Notes under the pieces: model-generated
The model's database searches: none
What the model saw: only the letters and a program-made list of their open reading frames with translations
Told to the model about the DNA's origin: nothing
Program-made: the position numbers and the translations under genes
Shown here: piece by piece, positions 15,562 through 17,124 of the stretch
Position numbering within the stretch: the first letter of the stretch is position 1
How the letters are laid out: each line of letters starts with the position of its first letter
Origin: JAGQUL01 sp039811765
GTDB lineage: Bacteria; Actinomycetota; Thermoleophilia; Gaiellales; SKUG01
DNA: 17,124 nt
Reading direction: 5' to 3'
Assembly (NCBI GenBank): GCA_039811765.1
Contig: JBDHZF010000055.1
Span: 1 to 17,124 of the forward strand

Positions 15562-16677
15562 GTGCCCGTCGAGTTCGACACCGAACTGGATCCAGAGTGG
15601 ATCAACCGAATCGCTCGCATCGACGCGGTAGCGCCAGATTGTGCAATTCGGCGTCGTGGCGAGCGCCGGTTCTGGATCAGGTGTGATGCTCCCATGGCGA
15701 CCATCGCCGCGAATCCCACGATCCCATGCGCCTTCTCGCTTCGCTGGCCCGCAACCGACCAATACCAGGACCCGTGGGCAGACCTCGAACTCTCGCTGAA
15801 TCCCGGCACCCGGGATCGGCACGCGTATGTGGGTGGGAATCCGGTGGCGAACGTGGATCCGAGTGGACACTTCAAGCTCGGGTCCGACGGCTCTGTTGTC
15901 GTTCCGGCTGCGGGATGCGGCTTGAACTACAACTGTGGCTCGAACACGGTGAGGGAGCGTGGGGACAACGGTGGATGCGGCTGCACTTGGACCACTGCTG
16001 GTCCATCCGGGAACTCAGCGTCAATTTCTTATGGCGGAAAGACGGTGCAGGCAACGGTCGCCACGGTGCGCGTGCTGAGGCAGGGTCTGATTGACGAGCG
16101 TGCGGCGTTGGCAGGCCGCCTCAAGAGCGCGTACTCCTACTTGGAGGCTACGAACGCAGCGTGCGACAGTGCTTTCGATCGTTGGTTTGGAGCGACGTGT
16201 CAGGCGTATCAACAGGGCGCGACTAATGCGCTGCACCGCCTCGATCGGCTCAGCGGCCAGCGTGTCGGGTTCACCGTGAAACCAGCTACGATTGGATCGT
16301 GGATCGCGACAACCAGCGCCGAGGAGTTGGGTGGAGGCTCCGCGTCGCTCGGCTGGAAGTTGTGGAACGAATCTACAAATGATCCGATCTACGCCGTCGG
16401 AAAGACCGTGTACGGCGCAAAACTCGTCGCCACCGGAACCGTGCTATCCGGCGCGGGCATCGCGGTAGACACCATTCAGGACGGCACCAACGGCTTCGCC
16501 CGCAGCAGTATCTCCGTCGCCGTCAGCGCAGGTGTGACAGCGGCAGCGTCCAGCAGTCGCTACTGCGGCAAACTGGTACATCCCGGCGCAAGCAGGACCT
16601 GTTCCTTTGTAGCGGGAGCCACTGCCGGAATCGCAGCCAGCATGGGCTATGACGAAGTGCGGGAGGTGGTTGAGTGA
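15562..16677 (+). CDS. Orphan Rhs C-terminal toxin module 3 (glycine-rich, predicted membrane-acting)
   Basis: The longest frame opens with GTG at 15562; an ATG at 15694 is an alternative. The leader (LDPEWIN ... RRFWIRC) matches that of orphan 2, then MATIAANPTI resembles the MSLTANPTL of orphan 1. The junction is ATDQYQDPWADL ... DPSGH (residues 64-103), followed by 268 residues of unique toxin. The tip starts with paired cysteines (CGLNYNC, GGCGC), has a helical middle part, and ends in a Gly/Ala-rich zone (VLSGAGIAVDTIQDG, AGVTAAASS, AGATAGIAASMG) patterned like orphan 1. This suggests a membrane-inserting toxin, and the partner gene encodes a membrane protein. Unlike orphan 2, no convincing signal peptide precedes the junction, so it may be a silent cassette. 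Its TGA overlaps the next gene's GTG by 4 bp. Confidence 0.78.
   Translation: MPVEFDTELDPEWINRIARIDAVAPDCAIRRRGERRFWIRCDAPMATIAANPTIPCAFSLRWPATDQYQDPWADLELSLNPGTRDRHAYVGGNPVANVDPSGHFKLGSDGSVVVPAAGCGLNYNCGSNTVRERGDNGGCGCTWTTAGPSGNSASISYGGKTVQATVATVRVLRQGLIDERAALAGRLKSAYSYLEATNAACDSAFDRWFGATCQAYQQGATNALHRLDRLSGQRVGFTVKPATIGSWIATTSAEELGGGSASLGWKLWNESTNDPIYAVGKTVYGAKLVATGTVLSGAGIAVDTIQDGTNGFARSSISVAVSAGVTAAASSSRYCGKLVHPGASRTCSFVAGATAGIAASMGYDEVREVVE
15587..15683 (+). repeat. Orphan leader repeat, copy in orphan 3
   Basis: Begins with tggatccagag and tggatcaaccg and ends with tggatcaggtg at 15673. It encodes LDPEWIN ... RRFWIRC, homologous to 13264-13348 but 12 bp (four codons) longer between the conserved ends. 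Confidence 0.6.
15751..15870 (+). repeat. 120-nt Rhs junction repeat, copy 4 (orphan 3)
   Basis: Encodes ATDQYQDPWADL through DPSGH. The first half matches orphan 1 (QDPWADL), while LSLNPGTRDRHAYV matches orphan 2, so it reads like a mosaic. It is inverted relative to the full-length gene. Confidence 0.9.
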
Positions 16678-16991
16678 CGGGGTTGTTCGCGATTGTGCTG
16701 GTTGGGCTGGCACTGTATATGCCGTTTCTGGCGATGAAGGTATGGCGTGATTCCTCTATGAGTTTGAGGGATCGGAAGCTTACGCTTAGAGCGTTTGCAG
16801 GCATGGAGCTATCGGCAGTGGTGATCCTCGGTGGCTACCGCATGGATCGGTTTCTGTTCGTTCTCGTTGGTGGTGCAATCTTCATTATCACGATTGCAGC
16901 GCTGCCACCGAGACGTGACAAGCCCGCTTCCCCTCCGCCCTCCTCACTCGAAGACCGCCCCGATCGCCCGGAGGGGTTCGATAACGGGTAG
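16674..16991 (+). CDS. Membrane immunity-like protein 3 (partner of orphan toxin 3)
   Basis: It starts with a GTG that overlaps the toxin TGA (GTGA), so translation is probably coupled. The 105-residue product has two clear membrane helices, residues 3-21 (GLFAIVLVGLALYMPFLAM) and 60-77 (FLFVLVGGAIFIITIAAL), with a possible third at 43-55 (MELSAVVILGGY). A proline-rich stretch (KPASPPPS) leads into the tail-box-encoded C-terminus SLEDRPDRPEGFDNG. A membrane-embedded immunity protein is typical of protection against pore-forming or envelope-targeting toxins, which fits the glycine-rich toxin upstream. The function is inferred from position and topology; no family is recognised. Confidence 0.72.
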   Translation: MTGLFAIVLVGLALYMPFLAMKVWRDSSMSLRDRKLTLRAFAGMELSAVVILGGYRMDRFLFVLVGGAIFIITIAALPPRRDKPASPPPSSLEDRPDRPEGFDNG

Positions 16992-17003
16992 TCGTAGGTA
17001 GTG
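16944..17003 (-). pseudogene. Tyrosine recombinase 3' remnant (last 19 codons)
   Basis: The minus strand reads HYLRLPVIEPLRAIGAVFE then TGA, matching the recombinase end at 2055. Immediately upstream in this frame is TAG, so nothing more of the gene is left; the cut lies one codon before the His-Tyr of the active site. Confidence 0.7.
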
Positions 17004-17005
17004 CT
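16944..17005 (+). repeat. Cassette tail box, copy C
   Basis: It forms the 3' end of immunity-like gene 3 and antisense encodes HYLRLPVIEPLRAIGAVFE plus a stop. Similarity with copies A and B ends at tagtgct (16999-17005), where the fragment of another toxin begins. Confidence 0.85.
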
Positions 17006-17055
17006 ACGGGCCTTCGCCGTTTGCCAACCCGTTCAAGATCCACTTCCCGGAGTAG
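17005..17055 (+). pseudogene. Last 16 codons of a further toxin (truncated)
   Basis: Directly after tail box C a frame reads YGPSPFANPFKIHFPE and a TAG. It has no start; an in-frame TAG lies two codons upstream within the box. The ending looks like the C-terminus of a toxin domain, and a gene with a good ribosome binding site follows 6 bp later, repeating the toxin-immunity arrangement. The segment is too short for a family assignment. Confidence 0.45.
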
Positions 17056-17061
17056 TCGCCG

Positions 17062-17124
17062 ATGATTGACGAGCGATCAGCAATGCAACTAATCATCCAA
17101 GTGGAACCCGCGTTCTCGCGCCAC
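17062..17124 (+). CDS. Start of a small gene, probably a further immunity gene (partial)
   Basis: The ATG at 17062 is preceded by GGAG with a 9-nt gap, and 21 codons (MIDERSAMQLIIQVEPAFSR and one more) run off the right edge. It follows the truncated toxin end by 6 bp, the place of an immunity gene. If so, the immunity gene has outlived most of its toxin, which is common in orphan toxin arrays. No family is recognisable. Confidence 0.5.
   Translation, partial: MIDERSAMQLIIQVEPAFSRH

Noticed and set aside
15508..15870. Minus-strand frame with the protein-like stretch FGVELDGHWSYLPDGAG
   Set aside because: It runs antisense to the orphan 3 leader and junction, whose plus-strand frame is conserved with orphan 2; no independent support was seen.
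16944..17005. Tail box as a transcription terminator
   Set aside because: The possible stem is only about four or five pairs around an 11-nt loop, is not kept in copies A and B, and no T-run follows.
1..17124. CRISPR arrays, tRNA or rRNA genes, classical IS elements
   Set aside because: No regularly spaced short repeats, cloverleaf-like segments or transposase genes were noticed; the mobile features are recombinases and toxin-module repeats only.

Overview
The window comes from a GC-rich actinobacterium. The small collagen-like gene beside the giant Rhs gene has the N-terminal layout (R-x-S-Y-A-N-V-M-x-T-I-A-V-F-x-A-L-G-G-T-S-Y-A, LTG-x-D-I repeats, then Gly-X-Y triplets) that I associate with Thermoleophilia/Solirubrobacterales; this placement is inference. 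Essentially the whole window is one polymorphic-toxin (Rhs/YD-repeat) locus, plus one housekeeping-type gene (Nif3/DUF34 family).

Layout, left to right. 1-1212 (minus): a partial membrane immunity-like gene and orphan Rhs toxin module 1. 1213-2055 (plus): a short spacer, then a broken recombinase gene in which the first codons of a serine recombinase run into the catalytic half of a tyrosine recombinase. 2002-12336 (minus): immunity-like gene, a 3063-residue secreted Rhs protein, and a collagen-like protein whose stop codon overlaps the Rhs start. 12453-13226 (plus): the Nif3-like gene. 13239-14779 (plus): orphan module 2 with its immunity-like gene. 14726-15516: remnant of a tyrosine-recombinase 3' end (minus), then an apparently intact serine recombinase (plus). 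15562-16991 (plus): orphan module 3 with a membrane immunity-like gene. 16944-17124: another tyrosine-recombinase 3' remnant, the last codons of what looks like a further toxin, and the start of a further small gene.

How it fits together. The full-length Rhs protein and the three orphans share an exactly 120-nt (40-codon) junction segment, after which each has a different C-terminal toxin region of about 250-270 residues. In the orphans each toxin overlaps its partner gene by 4 bp or lies 1 bp from it. Two orphans are inverted relative to the complete Rhs gene, so recombination between inverted junction copies would swap the toxin tip while inverting about 10 kb. Every immunity-like gene whose 3' end is visible finishes in a conserved box of about 63 bp that on the other strand encodes the last 20 or so residues of a tyrosine recombinase. 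The box therefore looks like a cassette boundary, and it is the strongest candidate here for something not previously described.
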